DNA of 64,000 nt from Lentimicrobiaceae bacterium (GTDB taxonomy: Bacteria > Bacteroidota > Bacteroidia > Bacteroidales > Lentimicrobiaceae), in the NCBI GenBank assembly GCA_020636745.1, contig JACJXH010000011.1, forward strand, positions 37,826 to 101,825, in the 5' to 3' direction. A model generated the notes under the pieces. It was not told where the DNA came from and did no database searches. It worked only from the letters and a program-made list of their open reading frames with translations. The position numbers and the translations under genes are program-made. Below, in pieces: positions 17,858-25,459 of this stretch (position 1 is its first letter; every line of letters begins with the position of its first letter).

Positions 17858-19600
17858 ATGAAATTACCGGTTCAAATCATATTTTTCCTTTCATTTTGTA
17901 TACCAATACATCTATTGGCTCAGGAAATTCCTGATTCAGGAGAAACAGTCATTGGAAAAGAAGAAACTCGCATGTTCAGGGAAAAACAAAAAGCCAATGC
18001 ATTGTTTTTCGAGGCCAATAAAGCAAAAATCACCGACAACATAGATAAAGCCATCCTTCTTTTTACCCAATGCACTGAAGAAGACCCTGCAAACGATGCA
18101 GCCTGGTACGAATTATCGATGCTTTACTTTGACCAAAAGGAAATTGAAAAATCCATTTTATCGGCCCAAAAAGCTTATGAACTTGCCCCGGCCAACACAT
18201 GGTACAGCCTTTCGTTGGCCAGTCTTTATGCCAATAACAACCAGCCTGATGATGCCATAAAAGTATATGAACATCTGAGACAGGCCGATCCTGATAATAA
18301 ATCGTACGCCATGGATCTTGCCAATATATGGTTACAACTTGATAAACCCCAGGAGGCCCTCAAAATTTATAATGAATTAGAAGCCAAATCAGGAATAAAT
18401 GAAGAACTGTCCATGCGCAAACATCAGATTTATCTTGCCACAGGTAAAGATAAAAAGGCGCTTGAAGAACTTGAAAAATTAGCTGATGCCAATGCATATG
18501 ACAGCCGCATATTATCCATGCTGGCTGAATTTTATATGCTGCAGGGGATGAAAGAAAAGGCGTTATTAACTTACGAACAAATCTTAAAAGTTGACCCCGA
18601 AAACCCCTATATCAATATTTCACTTGCTGATTTTTACCGACAGCAAGGCGAACTGCAAAAAGCCACCGCCTATTTAAAAGCCGGTTTCTACAATCCATAT
18701 CTCGACGCTGATGCCAAAGTACAAATCATGATGACCTATTATTCTCAAATTAAAGAATATGCTGGTTTGGAAGATGAAATCAATGAATTGTCGGGTATTC
18801 TGGTTGAAATGCATCCCAATGAACCACGTGCACTGATTTTAAGAGGTGAACTTCTGCTGATGAGTGAAAAGTTTGAAGAAGCACTTGACTTGTTCAAAAA
18901 GGTGAATACGCTTGACCCCGGAAAGTATCAGGTGTGGGAAAATATTTTAAGAATAAATGCTTATCTCGAAAATTATTCCCAGCTGGCGCAGGAAAGCAGC
19001 ACTGCCATTGATTTGTTTCCTGTACAACCAATGCCTTACTACTTCAACGGAATTGCACACTATCTGCTTAAAAATTATGAAAAAGCCATTCAATCATTAA
19101 CAACCGGAGTAAAATTCATTGTAAACAATAATGCACTTTCGTCTGATTTTTATAGCATGATTGGAGATAACTGGCATGCACTGGAAAAAGATAATGAGTC
19201 TTTTGCCGCTTATGAGTCAGCCTTAAAATTCAATCCTGATAATGCATCAGTACTCAATAACTATGCATATTATTTGTCAATTCAGGGCAAGGACCTTGAA
19301 AAAGCAGCAAAAATGGCAAAAAGGGCCAATGAATTAAGTCCGGATAATGCCACATTTTTGGATACTTATGCCTGGGTATTTTTCAAACAGGGCAACTATA
19401 ATCAGGCGCTGATATACATTGAAAAAGCACTTCAGCTAAATGAAAAAAGTGGCGGAGTGGAGTATGAACATTACGGAGATATTCTATTCCGCCTGAACCG
19501 GATATCTGATGCCATTATTTGGTGGAAAAAAGCACAGGAAACAGGCGAAGGATCCACATTACTTGAATCAAAAATTAAAGACGGAAAACTCTATGAATAA
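17858..19600 (+). CDS. exported TPR-repeat protein
   Basis: The 580-residue product has a signal peptide (hydrophobic residues about 6-20, ending LLAQ), so it is probably periplasmic. The rest is an array of roughly a dozen tetratricopeptide repeats; recognisable units include DPANDAAWYELSMLYFDQ, NPDNASVLNNYAYYLS and SPDNATFLDTYAWVFF. Its last codons overlap the start of the DUF4292 lipoprotein gene (ATG at 19593), and the EnvC-like gene follows, so the three probably act together at the cell envelope. The TPRs would serve as a protein-binding scaffold; the partner is inferred only from neighbourhood. Confidence 0.88.
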   Translation: MKLPVQIIFFLSFCIPIHLLAQEIPDSGETVIGKEETRMFREKQKANALFFEANKAKITDNIDKAILLFTQCTEEDPANDAAWYELSMLYFDQKEIEKSILSAQKAYELAPANTWYSLSLASLYANNNQPDDAIKVYEHLRQADPDNKSYAMDLANIWLQLDKPQEALKIYNELEAKSGINEELSMRKHQIYLATGKDKKALEELEKLADANAYDSRILSMLAEFYMLQGMKEKALLTYEQILKVDPENPYINISLADFYRQQGELQKATAYLKAGFYNPYLDADAKVQIMMTYYSQIKEYAGLEDEINELSGILVEMHPNEPRALILRGELLLMSEKFEEALDLFKKVNTLDPGKYQVWENILRINAYLENYSQLAQESSTAIDLFPVQPMPYYFNGIAHYLLKNYEKAIQSLTTGVKFIVNNNALSSDFYSMIGDNWHALEKDNESFAAYESALKFNPDNASVLNNYAYYLSIQGKDLEKAAKMAKRANELSPDNATFLDTYAWVFFKQGNYNQALIYIEKALQLNEKSGGVEYEHYGDILFRLNRISDAIIWWKKAQETGEGSTLLESKIKDGKLYE

Positions 19601-20429
19601 ACCACTTACAGGAGTTAAGGTATTGAAATTTATACTCCTTTCAGTTTTTGCCCTATCGCTTGCATCATGCAGTTCAGTGCGCAAGACAATAAAAGAACCG
19701 TTAAAGGAACAAGGCGCTGATTACCTGTTTGATAATCTCAAATCAAATGAATTAAAGTATACTTTCTTTTCATCGCGGTTTGCCACATCTTTCTATCAGA
19801 ATAAAAATGAAACTTCGTTCAGCGGACAAATCAGAATTTATAAAGACAGCCTTATCTGGATATCTATTTCTCCTGTTTTAGGCATTGAAATGGCCAGGCT
19901 GCTCATTACGAATGATTCGGTAAAATATATGAACCGAATCAATAATAACTATTTTATCAGCGACTTTAATTACATTAATACATTGATTAACAGCACGCTT
20001 GATTTTGATATGCTTCAGTCATTTCTTACCGGAAACGACTTCTCATTTTACGAAAATACTTCGTTTAAAGCCCAAATTGATAATCAGGAATATAAACTTG
20101 TAACCACCAACCGGAGAAAACTTAAGAAATATGTGCGTAACAATCAGGAAATTAATATCCCGTTACAAAATATATGGCTGAGTCCTGAAACCTTTAAAAT
20201 AAACCGGGTTATGATTCGCGAACTCACGCAGGAAGGACGAAAACTAGAAGGTCGATATCAATATGAAAGTATTGGTAATCAGCTTGTTCCTGTTAATCTT
20301 CTTTTTGATTTAGAAACATCTGAAAACAAGAATATTATCAAAGTCGATTACAGTAAAATAAACATTACCGATAGTCTTCAGTTTCCTTTCCGAATTCCTG
20401 AAAAGTACACCAGAGTAGACAAGTTCTAA
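19593..20429 (+). CDS. DUF4292 family lipoprotein
   Basis: From the ATG at 19593 the product has 278 residues. A signal peptide ends in a lipobox (LSLASC, Cys about residue 25), so it should be acylated and carried towards the outer membrane. The body resembles DUF4292, a LolA/LolB-like beta fold found in Bacteroidota next to TPR and EnvC genes; the segments FSGQIRIYKDSLIWISISP and GIEMARLLITNDSVKYMNR are characteristic. The gene overlaps the TPR stop by 8 bp and ends 11 bp before the EnvC-like gene, indicating translational coupling in one operon. A role in envelope or lipoprotein assembly is inference from fold and context. Confidence 0.85.
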   Translation: MNKPLTGVKVLKFILLSVFALSLASCSSVRKTIKEPLKEQGADYLFDNLKSNELKYTFFSSRFATSFYQNKNETSFSGQIRIYKDSLIWISISPVLGIEMARLLITNDSVKYMNRINNNYFISDFNYINTLINSTLDFDMLQSFLTGNDFSFYENTSFKAQIDNQEYKLVTTNRRKLKKYVRNNQEINIPLQNIWLSPETFKINRVMIRELTQEGRKLEGRYQYESIGNQLVPVNLLFDLETSENKNIIKVDYSKINITDSLQFPFRIPEKYTRVDKF

Positions 20430-20440
20430 GAAAAAATAAA

Positions 20441-21703
20441 ATGACAAACCACAGTTTCAGATTACATAGTTTAATCAAACTTTTGTCTTGTATTGCTATT
20501 GCTATTCTTGGGATGCTTGTTTCGCCAAATGCTGCAGCTCAAAACAGTAAAGCCCAGCTGCAGCAGAAAAAAGCCAAAATTGAAGAGGAAATCAATTACA
20601 CCAACAAACTTATCTCAGAAACAAAAAAAAGCAAGCAGGCATCTTTAAATCAGTTGGTATTACTTAATAAGCAGATAAGTAAGCGACAAGAATTAATTTC
20701 TGTCATCAGCAATGAAATAAACAATCTGGAAAATCAGATAAACCAAACCAACGATACCATTGCTCATTTAACGCAAACCATCAAGCGGTTAAAAGGGGAA
20801 TATGCCCGCATGATTTACTATGCCAGCAAAAACCGGAATGCTTACTCCAGATTGATGTTTATTTTTGCCGCTGATGATTTCAATCAGGCCTATCAACGCC
20901 TGAAATATTTTCAGCAATACAGCAGTTACCGCCAAAATCAGGTAAGAATAATTAAAGAAAACCAGCTTATCCTAAATCAGAAAATAACCTTACTTGAAAA
21001 GCAGAAAAACGATAAACTTTCGCTAAAACAAATGGAAGAAAGCGAAAAGAAGAAATTAACGGTTGAAAAAAATGATCAGGATCGCACAGTCAAAAATCTA
21101 TCGCAAAAAGAGAAAGATTTGCTTAAAAAGCTCAGAGAAAGTGAAAAAGCAGCGCGCAAATTACAGAAAGCCATAGAAGACCTGATAGCCGAAGAGATAA
21201 GAAAAGCAAGCGAAGCAGCTAAAAAAGCTGGAGTTAAACCTGCACCTGAAAACAAATTCGGTTTAACACCATCAGAAATACAACTTACTTCAAGTTTTAC
21301 CGGTAATAAAGGCCGTTTGCCATGGCCAACAGAGAAAGGTATTATTTCTTCAACCTTTGGAGAGCATCCACATCCGGTTTTAAAAGGAATAAAAACAAGG
21401 AATAATGGCATTGATATCTCTACATCTGCAGGTGAAACAGCCAGGTCGGTTTTTGACGGAGAAGTAACCTCCACCATGACGCTTCCCAACTACAATAACG
21501 TTGTAATTGTAAGGCATGGTGAGTTTTTAACGGTTTATTCAAACCTTGGTCAACTATTTGTAAAAAAAGGAGATAAAGTAAAGACAAAGCAAAAAATAGG
21601 TGTTATTCAAAGTGATGAAAACGGCAAAACGAAACTTCATTTTGAACTTTGGGAAGGAAAGAATATTCAAAATCCCGAATCCTGGATTTTGAAATCAAAA
21701 TAA
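20441..21703 (+). CDS. EnvC-like murein hydrolase activator with degenerate LytM domain
   Basis: This 420-residue exported protein has a signal peptide (hydrophobic to about residue 34, AAAQ). A long coiled coil (about 35-275) of Lys/Glu/Gln-rich heptads follows, and the last 130 residues are a LytM/M23 domain. Three of the four LytM zinc-ligand positions look substituted. The first histidine position reads N in NNGIDIS (the Asp is kept), the later histidine in the usual Tyr-x-His-Leu reads N in YSNL, and the first histidine of the HxH pair reads K in KLHFELW. It is therefore probably not a peptidase itself. Like E. coli EnvC it would activate cell-wall amidases during division. It is the last gene of the TPR/DUF4292 run. 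Confidence 0.9.
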   Translation: MTNHSFRLHSLIKLLSCIAIAILGMLVSPNAAAQNSKAQLQQKKAKIEEEINYTNKLISETKKSKQASLNQLVLLNKQISKRQELISVISNEINNLENQINQTNDTIAHLTQTIKRLKGEYARMIYYASKNRNAYSRLMFIFAADDFNQAYQRLKYFQQYSSYRQNQVRIIKENQLILNQKITLLEKQKNDKLSLKQMEESEKKKLTVEKNDQDRTVKNLSQKEKDLLKKLRESEKAARKLQKAIEDLIAEEIRKASEAAKKAGVKPAPENKFGLTPSEIQLTSSFTGNKGRLPWPTEKGIISSTFGEHPHPVLKGIKTRNNGIDISTSAGETARSVFDGEVTSTMTLPNYNNVVIVRHGEFLTVYSNLGQLFVKKGDKVKTKQKIGVIQSDENGKTKLHFELWEGKNIQNPESWILKSK

Positions 21704-21738
21704 AGAAACCAAATCCTGAATTGCTTTCATGTAATTAC

Positions 21739-21746
21739 TAACTTTG
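21739..21746 (+). promoter_or_regulatory. candidate -7 promoter element of tatA
   Basis: TAACTTTG matches TAnnTTTG and ends 21 bp before the tatA ATG at 21768. A TTG at 21744 that would extend the gene lies inside this element, which favours the ATG. No -33 element with good spacing is evident. Confidence 0.4.
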
Positions 21747-21767
21747 TATTCAATAAAAACAAATCAC

Positions 21768-21950
21768 ATGATATCAGGCATCATTCTGGGTATTGTAGGA
21801 CCCTGGCAGATTATAATTATCCTAGTAATCGTTTTACTCCTCTTTGGAGGTAAAAAAATACCTGAACTAATGAAAGGATTGGGTAAAGGTATCCGCGATT
21901 TTAAGGATGAAATGGGAAAAAATGACGACGAAACTGAAAAAAAACAGTAA
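21768..21950 (+). CDS. tatA: Sec-independent protein translocase subunit TatA
   Basis: This 60-residue TatA/E-type protein is a pore-forming component of the twin-arginine pathway. It has one N-terminal membrane helix (about residues 4-23), the conserved FGGKKIPEL hinge, an amphipathic helix (KGLGKGIRDFKDEM), and a short charged tail ending in lysines and glutamine. Start choice: the ATG at 21768 gives the normal length, and an upstream TTG lies in a promoter-like element. A strong terminator follows 86 bp after the stop. No tatC is nearby. The Tat-signal-bearing GH109-like protein at 31.8 kb is a plausible substrate. Confidence 0.93.
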   Translation: MISGIILGIVGPWQIIIILVIVLLLFGGKKIPELMKGLGKGIRDFKDEMGKNDDETEKKQ

Positions 21951-22036
21951 TCCGTCAATCCCAAAGATTTTGTAAACAATTAAATACATGCCAGTTATAA
22001 TTGGCATTACAAAGTCTTTTTTAAATACTACACATG

Positions 22037-22076
22037 AAAAAAAGGTCTGTAAACAGGTGTTTACAGACCTTTTTTT
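22037..22076 (+). terminator. strong bidirectional intrinsic terminator after tatA
   Basis: A perfect 11-bp stem (GGTCTGTAAAC at 22044-22054 with GTTTACAGACC at 22059-22069) has a 4-nt loop. It is extended by a run of seven A before it and seven T after it, giving an 18-bp hairpin that could terminate from either side. Confidence 0.92.
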
Positions 22077-22105
22077 AACAACACAGATAGTAAAAGCCAA
22101 TAATA

Positions 22106-22140
22106 AAAAATCCCCGTAAACTACAGGTTTACAGGGATTT
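22106..22140 (-). terminator. intrinsic terminator of the tRNA-Ala gene
   Basis: Read on the minus strand directly after the tRNA 3' end, AAATCCC-T-GTAAAC pairs with GTTTAC-G-GGGATTT (one T-G wobble) around a 5-nt loop and is followed by a T-rich tail. The stem shares the GTAAAC/GTTTAC core with the tatA terminator beside it. Confidence 0.8.
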
Positions 22141-22141
22141 G

Positions 22142-22215
22142 TGGAGCGTAGGGGAGTCGAACCCCTGACCTTTAGACTGCCAGTCTAACGCTCTAGCCAA
22201 CTGAGCTAACGCCCC
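22142..22215 (-). tRNA. tRNA-Ala (anticodon GGC)
   Basis: The minus strand folds into a complete 74-nt cloverleaf without an encoded CCA. The acceptor stem is GGGGCGT with ACGCTCC plus discriminator A. The D-arm contains TAGCTCAGTTGGCTAGAGC. The anticodon stem TTAGA/TCTAA encloses loop CTGGCAG, giving anticodon GGC, and the T-arm is CAGGGGTTCGACTCCCCTA-like. The G3:U70 wobble pair, the identity element of alanine tRNAs, is present. A hairpin terminator follows immediately downstream, so it is a single-gene unit. Confidence 0.97.
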
Positions 22216-22332
22216 AGTTCACGAAACAGCTACATTTGCCAGAATCGGGATTGCAAAAGTATAAAAATTTCCTGATTTCAAACAATTATTTTTCATTTCT
22301 TCGCATCTTTGCAGCGCAAAAAATAGCATACA

Positions 22333-22893
22333 ATGGATAACAAGCGTTTGTTTGCTGCCATAAGGTTCTATCCTGACGAGCAGTTTACAGATACCTATAC
22401 TCACCTTAAACAGGCACTGGATCACAACATTATTAAGTGGGTTGATATTCAGAATGTGCATATAACCCTGAAATTCATTGGCGAAACTATCCCCGATGAA
22501 ATTCCTGCACTTCAGGAAGCACTGTCAAAAGCTTGCGAGGGCATATCACCTTTTGAACTTCAAATTGCAAAAACAGGTATTTTCGGAAGTCGATACAATC
22601 CCAAAGTTATTTGGTTTGGAATTGATGAAAATCCCATGCTGATGAAGCTGGTAAAACAGGTTTCATTTCAACTTGAAGAGGTTGGCATACTGGGCGACCG
22701 GCAAAATTTTGTCCCTCATCTCACCGTTGGAAGAATCAGAGAGATAAGGGACAAAAATCATTTTCAGCAACTGATGGATTGTTTCAGAGACCTTAACCTT
22801 CAAAAACAGGCGATTGAAGGATTTGATTTGTATGAGAGCATTTTACAGCGTGAAGGCCCGCAATACAACGTCATTGAATCTTATCGCTTTTAA
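22333..22893 (+). CDS. thpR: RNA 2',3'-cyclic phosphodiesterase (2'-5' RNA ligase family)
   Basis: The 186-residue protein belongs to the 2H phosphoesterase superfamily. Both catalytic HxT motifs are present: HITLKFIGE (about residues 43-51) and HLTVGRI (about 129-135), with the spacing and length of ThpR/LigT. The enzyme opens 2',3'-cyclic phosphates and can reversibly join tRNA halves in vitro. The ATG at 22333 is followed by a typical family N-terminus (RLFAAIRF). It stands alone between the tRNA and a convergent membrane-protein gene whose stop is only 5 bp away. Confidence 0.93.
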   Translation: MDNKRLFAAIRFYPDEQFTDTYTHLKQALDHNIIKWVDIQNVHITLKFIGETIPDEIPALQEALSKACEGISPFELQIAKTGIFGSRYNPKVIWFGIDENPMLMKLVKQVSFQLEEVGILGDRQNFVPHLTVGRIREIRDKNHFQQLMDCFRDLNLQKQAIEGFDLYESILQREGPQYNVIESYRF

Positions 22894-22898
22894 GGCCA

Positions 22899-23258
22899 TT
22901 ATTTTAAATCGGCTTCTTCAGATATTTCTTTTGCTTTCTGATTTTTGCTTATTCTGATTTCAAGAATATAATCAAGAATCAAAGCAATACCTCCGAAAAG
23001 GGAAACCAGTGAAAAATAAGCGGCTTCTCGTTCCATTGCCCCGGTAGAAACCAGAATATTTGCCAGCAATAATCCTAAACCCACGCCGGTAAAAAGCAAA
23101 CCATACTTTAGAGATGAAAAATCGTTTGATTTTTTCTCAAAAGAAGTAGGATCAAGGCCACGATCTAAAAGTGCCATTCTCTCTTTTCTGCGGATAAGCA
23201 GATAAACAATACCATAAATAGTTGCAAAAATGGTAGCTGGAATCAGGAACTCATTCAT
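22899..23258 (-). CDS. DUF6249-like small membrane protein
   Basis: This 119-residue protein has an N-terminal helix (about residues 5-21), a cytoplasmic basic loop with the motif RRKERMALLDRG, and then two more hydrophobic helices (about 52-70 and 78-96), ending in a charged tail. The arginine-rich ERMALL-DRG loop and helix layout match the DUF6249 family common in Bacteroidota, often found beside ECF sigma genes, as here with the divergent sigma factor at 23440. Function is unknown. Linkage to the sigma/anti-sigma pair is inferred from position only. Confidence 0.72.
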   Translation of the reverse strand: MNEFLIPATIFATIYGIVYLLIRRKERMALLDRGLDPTSFEKKSNDFSSLKYGLLFTGVGLGLLLANILVSTGAMEREAAYFSLVSLFGGIALILDYILEIRISKNQKAKEISEEADLK

Positions 23259-23439
23259 AATTATAAAATTTTAAGGTTGTTCTTTGTGTTCGCTGCCTTT
23301 TTGACGCTACCATAAATAAGAGGTTACAATTATACTTTGAATTTAATCTAATCTGCTGTAATTTAGCATGAGGCGATTATTTTTAAGTTCTTAATGCCAT
23401 TATTGTAACCCATACATAAACCTGACGTCTAACCAACAA

Positions 23440-24006
23440 ATGAATCAACCGGACGATAATCATTTAATACAGCAGGTGCTCGATGGAAATACGGGCGCAT
23501 ACTCCTTGATTGTTGACCGGTATAAAGACCTGGTTTATACTGTTGTAATAAAAATAATACGTAACCGTGAAGAAGCTGAAGAAGCCGCTCAGGATACCTT
23601 TCTTAAAGCTTTTCATGCATTACCTTCATTTAAACGGGAGGCCAAATTTACTACCTGGCTGTTCAGAATTGCCTACAATACAGCAATTTCAAGAACCCGA
23701 AAGAAACAACTGACCACCACGGCCATTGACGATAAAATGATTGAAAACTACAGTACCGATGAAATAAAAGAAAATATCGGTCAACTGAATGAAGAAGAGC
23801 AGTCAAGAATGCTTCAAATCGCTATTAAAACACTTGCTTCTGATGAACAATTGCTGATAAATTTGTTCTATCACAACCATCAAAGCATTGAAGAAATTGC
23901 TTCCATTACCGGACTCTCTGACACGAATGTAAAAGTTAAACTTCACAGAATCAGAAAGAAACTTTACATGCAAATGCAATCGAATATGCAGCCCATGCTG
24001 TCTTAA
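23440..24006 (+). CDS. ECF-type RNA polymerase sigma factor
   Basis: This 188-residue sigma-70 family protein has only regions 2 and 4, the ECF plan. Region 2 spans about residues 20-85 (YKDLVYTVVIKIIRNREEAEEAAQ then FTTWLFRIAYN, the -10 recognition and melting parts). Region 4 spans about 125-180 (a helix-turn-helix with SIEEIASITGLSDTNVKVKL). It directs RNA polymerase to a stress- or envelope-related regulon that cannot be named here. The next gene starts 23 bp downstream and encodes a membrane protein with an acidic cytoplasmic head, the usual place for an anti-sigma factor. The upstream gap is 181 bp and divergent. Confidence 0.92.
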   Translation: MNQPDDNHLIQQVLDGNTGAYSLIVDRYKDLVYTVVIKIIRNREEAEEAAQDTFLKAFHALPSFKREAKFTTWLFRIAYNTAISRTRKKQLTTTAIDDKMIENYSTDEIKENIGQLNEEEQSRMLQIAIKTLASDEQLLINLFYHNHQSIEEIASITGLSDTNVKVKLHRIRKKLYMQMQSNMQPMLS

Positions 24007-24029
24007 TTTTGTTTACTAATTTTGTAGCC

Positions 24030-24476
24030 ATGAAATCTGATAACCATATCGAAGACCTGAATGACAAACTGCTTTTTGATCTGATAGGAAACCTTCCGTT
24101 GGAGAAAGCACCTGAAGGTTTCAATGCAGGTATTATGCAACAAATATATTCAGGGGTTGAACCCTTTGAATACACTCCTGAATACCGCCGACAGATGCTA
24201 TGGGCTTATATTGCCATTGGAGTAACTGTATTGCTGGCTGTTTTCATGCTGTTTGCACAATGGCCGTTTCTAAAAATTAGTTTTCTTTCAACCCCTGAAC
24301 AACTGCGCGATTTGCTAAATGCAAGCCTGGGTATTTTTGATGGATTCAGCAAAGTGTTGTCTTTTGTAAAAAGCTCATCTTCAGTGTTTATTATTTTTAT
24401 TGCATTAACCTTGCTACTCATCTTTGAAAGACTTTTCAGAAAAGGCATTTCATCCGACCGCTCTTTTACCTTCTGA
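24030..24476 (+). CDS. putative membrane anti-sigma factor
   Basis: From the ATG at 24030 the product has 148 residues. The N-terminal 60 residues are soluble and acidic (NDKLLFDLIGNLPLEKAPEGF), followed by a membrane helix (about 67-85) and a second one near residues 118-138, then a short basic tail. I recognise no catalytic motif. The position, 23 bp after the ECF sigma gene, and the cytoplasmic head plus membrane helix suggest it holds the sigma factor at the membrane. The zinc-binding HxxxCxxC of classical ZAS anti-sigma factors is absent, so this is a contextual call. A TTG at 24009 would add 7 residues. Confidence 0.6.
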   Translation: MKSDNHIEDLNDKLLFDLIGNLPLEKAPEGFNAGIMQQIYSGVEPFEYTPEYRRQMLWAYIAIGVTVLLAVFMLFAQWPFLKISFLSTPEQLRDLLNASLGIFDGFSKVLSFVKSSSSVFIIFIALTLLLIFERLFRKGISSDRSFTF

Positions 24477-24485
24477 TTTGAATTT

Positions 24486-25364
24486 ATGTTTCCTGATGAA
24501 ATCAAACAATTTATTGAAAAATGGTTGTCTGCTGAAATTTCTACAGATTCTAGAATTATTGAAGTAAATCCATTATCGGGTGGTTCAATTCATGAGGCTT
24601 TTAGTATCCTGACCCCCTCAGGAAAGTACTTTCTGAAATATAATATAGCGGGCCGGTATCCAAACATGTTTTCCGCTGAAGCAAAAGGACTTGATATTTT
24701 AAAAAAGACTTTATGCATTGATGTTCCACATGTTTTCCTTACAACAGAAACCGGAAGGTTTACTTTTATTCTGGAAGAATTTGTAGAAAGTGGCAAACCT
24801 CAACAGGATTTTTATGCCATTTTTGGCCAACAACTTGCCGCTTTGCATACACATTCGTCCGAAACATTTGGACTAGACCACCATAATTATATCGGAACTA
24901 TTTCACAATCAAACAATCAACACGGTACATGGCTTGATTTCATGATAAATGAAAGATTGCTTCCTTTGCTGAAAATTGCGGTTGATCAGGGGAAATTAAA
25001 TATGACCGATTCAAGAAAATTTCACAGTTTATTTAATTACCTGCCAGAAATCATACCGCTGGAAAAACCAGCCCTGTTGCATGGAGATTTATGGAGCGGT
25101 AATTATTTAACAGGAAAACAAGGTTTGCCCTGCATTTTTGACCCAGCTGTATATTTTGGTCATCGTGAAATGGATATAGCTATGACCAGGTTATTCGGTG
25201 GGTTTTCAGCTGATTTTTATGAATCATACAATGCTTTTTTCCCTTTAGAGCCCGGATGGAAAAATCGAACATCTATTTTTCAACTTTATCCTTTACTGGT
25301 ACATGCTATTCTTTTTGGAGGAAGTTATACAGCTGAAATCAGACAAACCATCGGAAAATTCTAA
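24486..25364 (+). CDS. fructosamine kinase family protein
   Basis: This 292-residue protein has a protein-kinase-like/APH fold. It resembles fructosamine-3-kinase and related ketosamine kinases, which phosphorylate glycated amines so that the sugar is shed. Visible features are the N-lobe LSGGSIHEAF glycine-rich turn (about residues 31-40), the ATP-anchoring Lys in YFLKYN (about 50-55), the EEF hinge segment, the catalytic loop LLHGDLWSGNYL (about 198-209) with the Asp base and Asn, and the metal-binding Asp in IFDPAVYFGHREMDIAM (about 217-233). All key kinase residues are there, so it is probably active. It starts 9 bp after the anti-sigma gene and may share its transcript. Confidence 0.9.
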   Translation: MFPDEIKQFIEKWLSAEISTDSRIIEVNPLSGGSIHEAFSILTPSGKYFLKYNIAGRYPNMFSAEAKGLDILKKTLCIDVPHVFLTTETGRFTFILEEFVESGKPQQDFYAIFGQQLAALHTHSSETFGLDHHNYIGTISQSNNQHGTWLDFMINERLLPLLKIAVDQGKLNMTDSRKFHSLFNYLPEIIPLEKPALLHGDLWSGNYLTGKQGLPCIFDPAVYFGHREMDIAMTRLFGGFSADFYESYNAFFPLEPGWKNRTSIFQLYPLLVHAILFGGSYTAEIRQTIGKF

Positions 25365-25414
25365 TTAAAAGCCTTTTACCACACAAATACTGACTCATTT
25401 TTGATTAAACAAAT

Positions 25415-25440
25415 AAGGCCTGTAAGTATTCACAGGTCTT
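25415..25440. terminator. weak hairpin between convergent genes
   Basis: AAGGCCTGT pairs with ACAGGTCTT (one wobble) around an 8-nt loop in the 95-bp gap between two convergent genes. Neither side has a proper T-run, so the terminator role is uncertain. Confidence 0.3.
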
Positions 25441-25459
25441 AATCATTAATTGCATAAAA

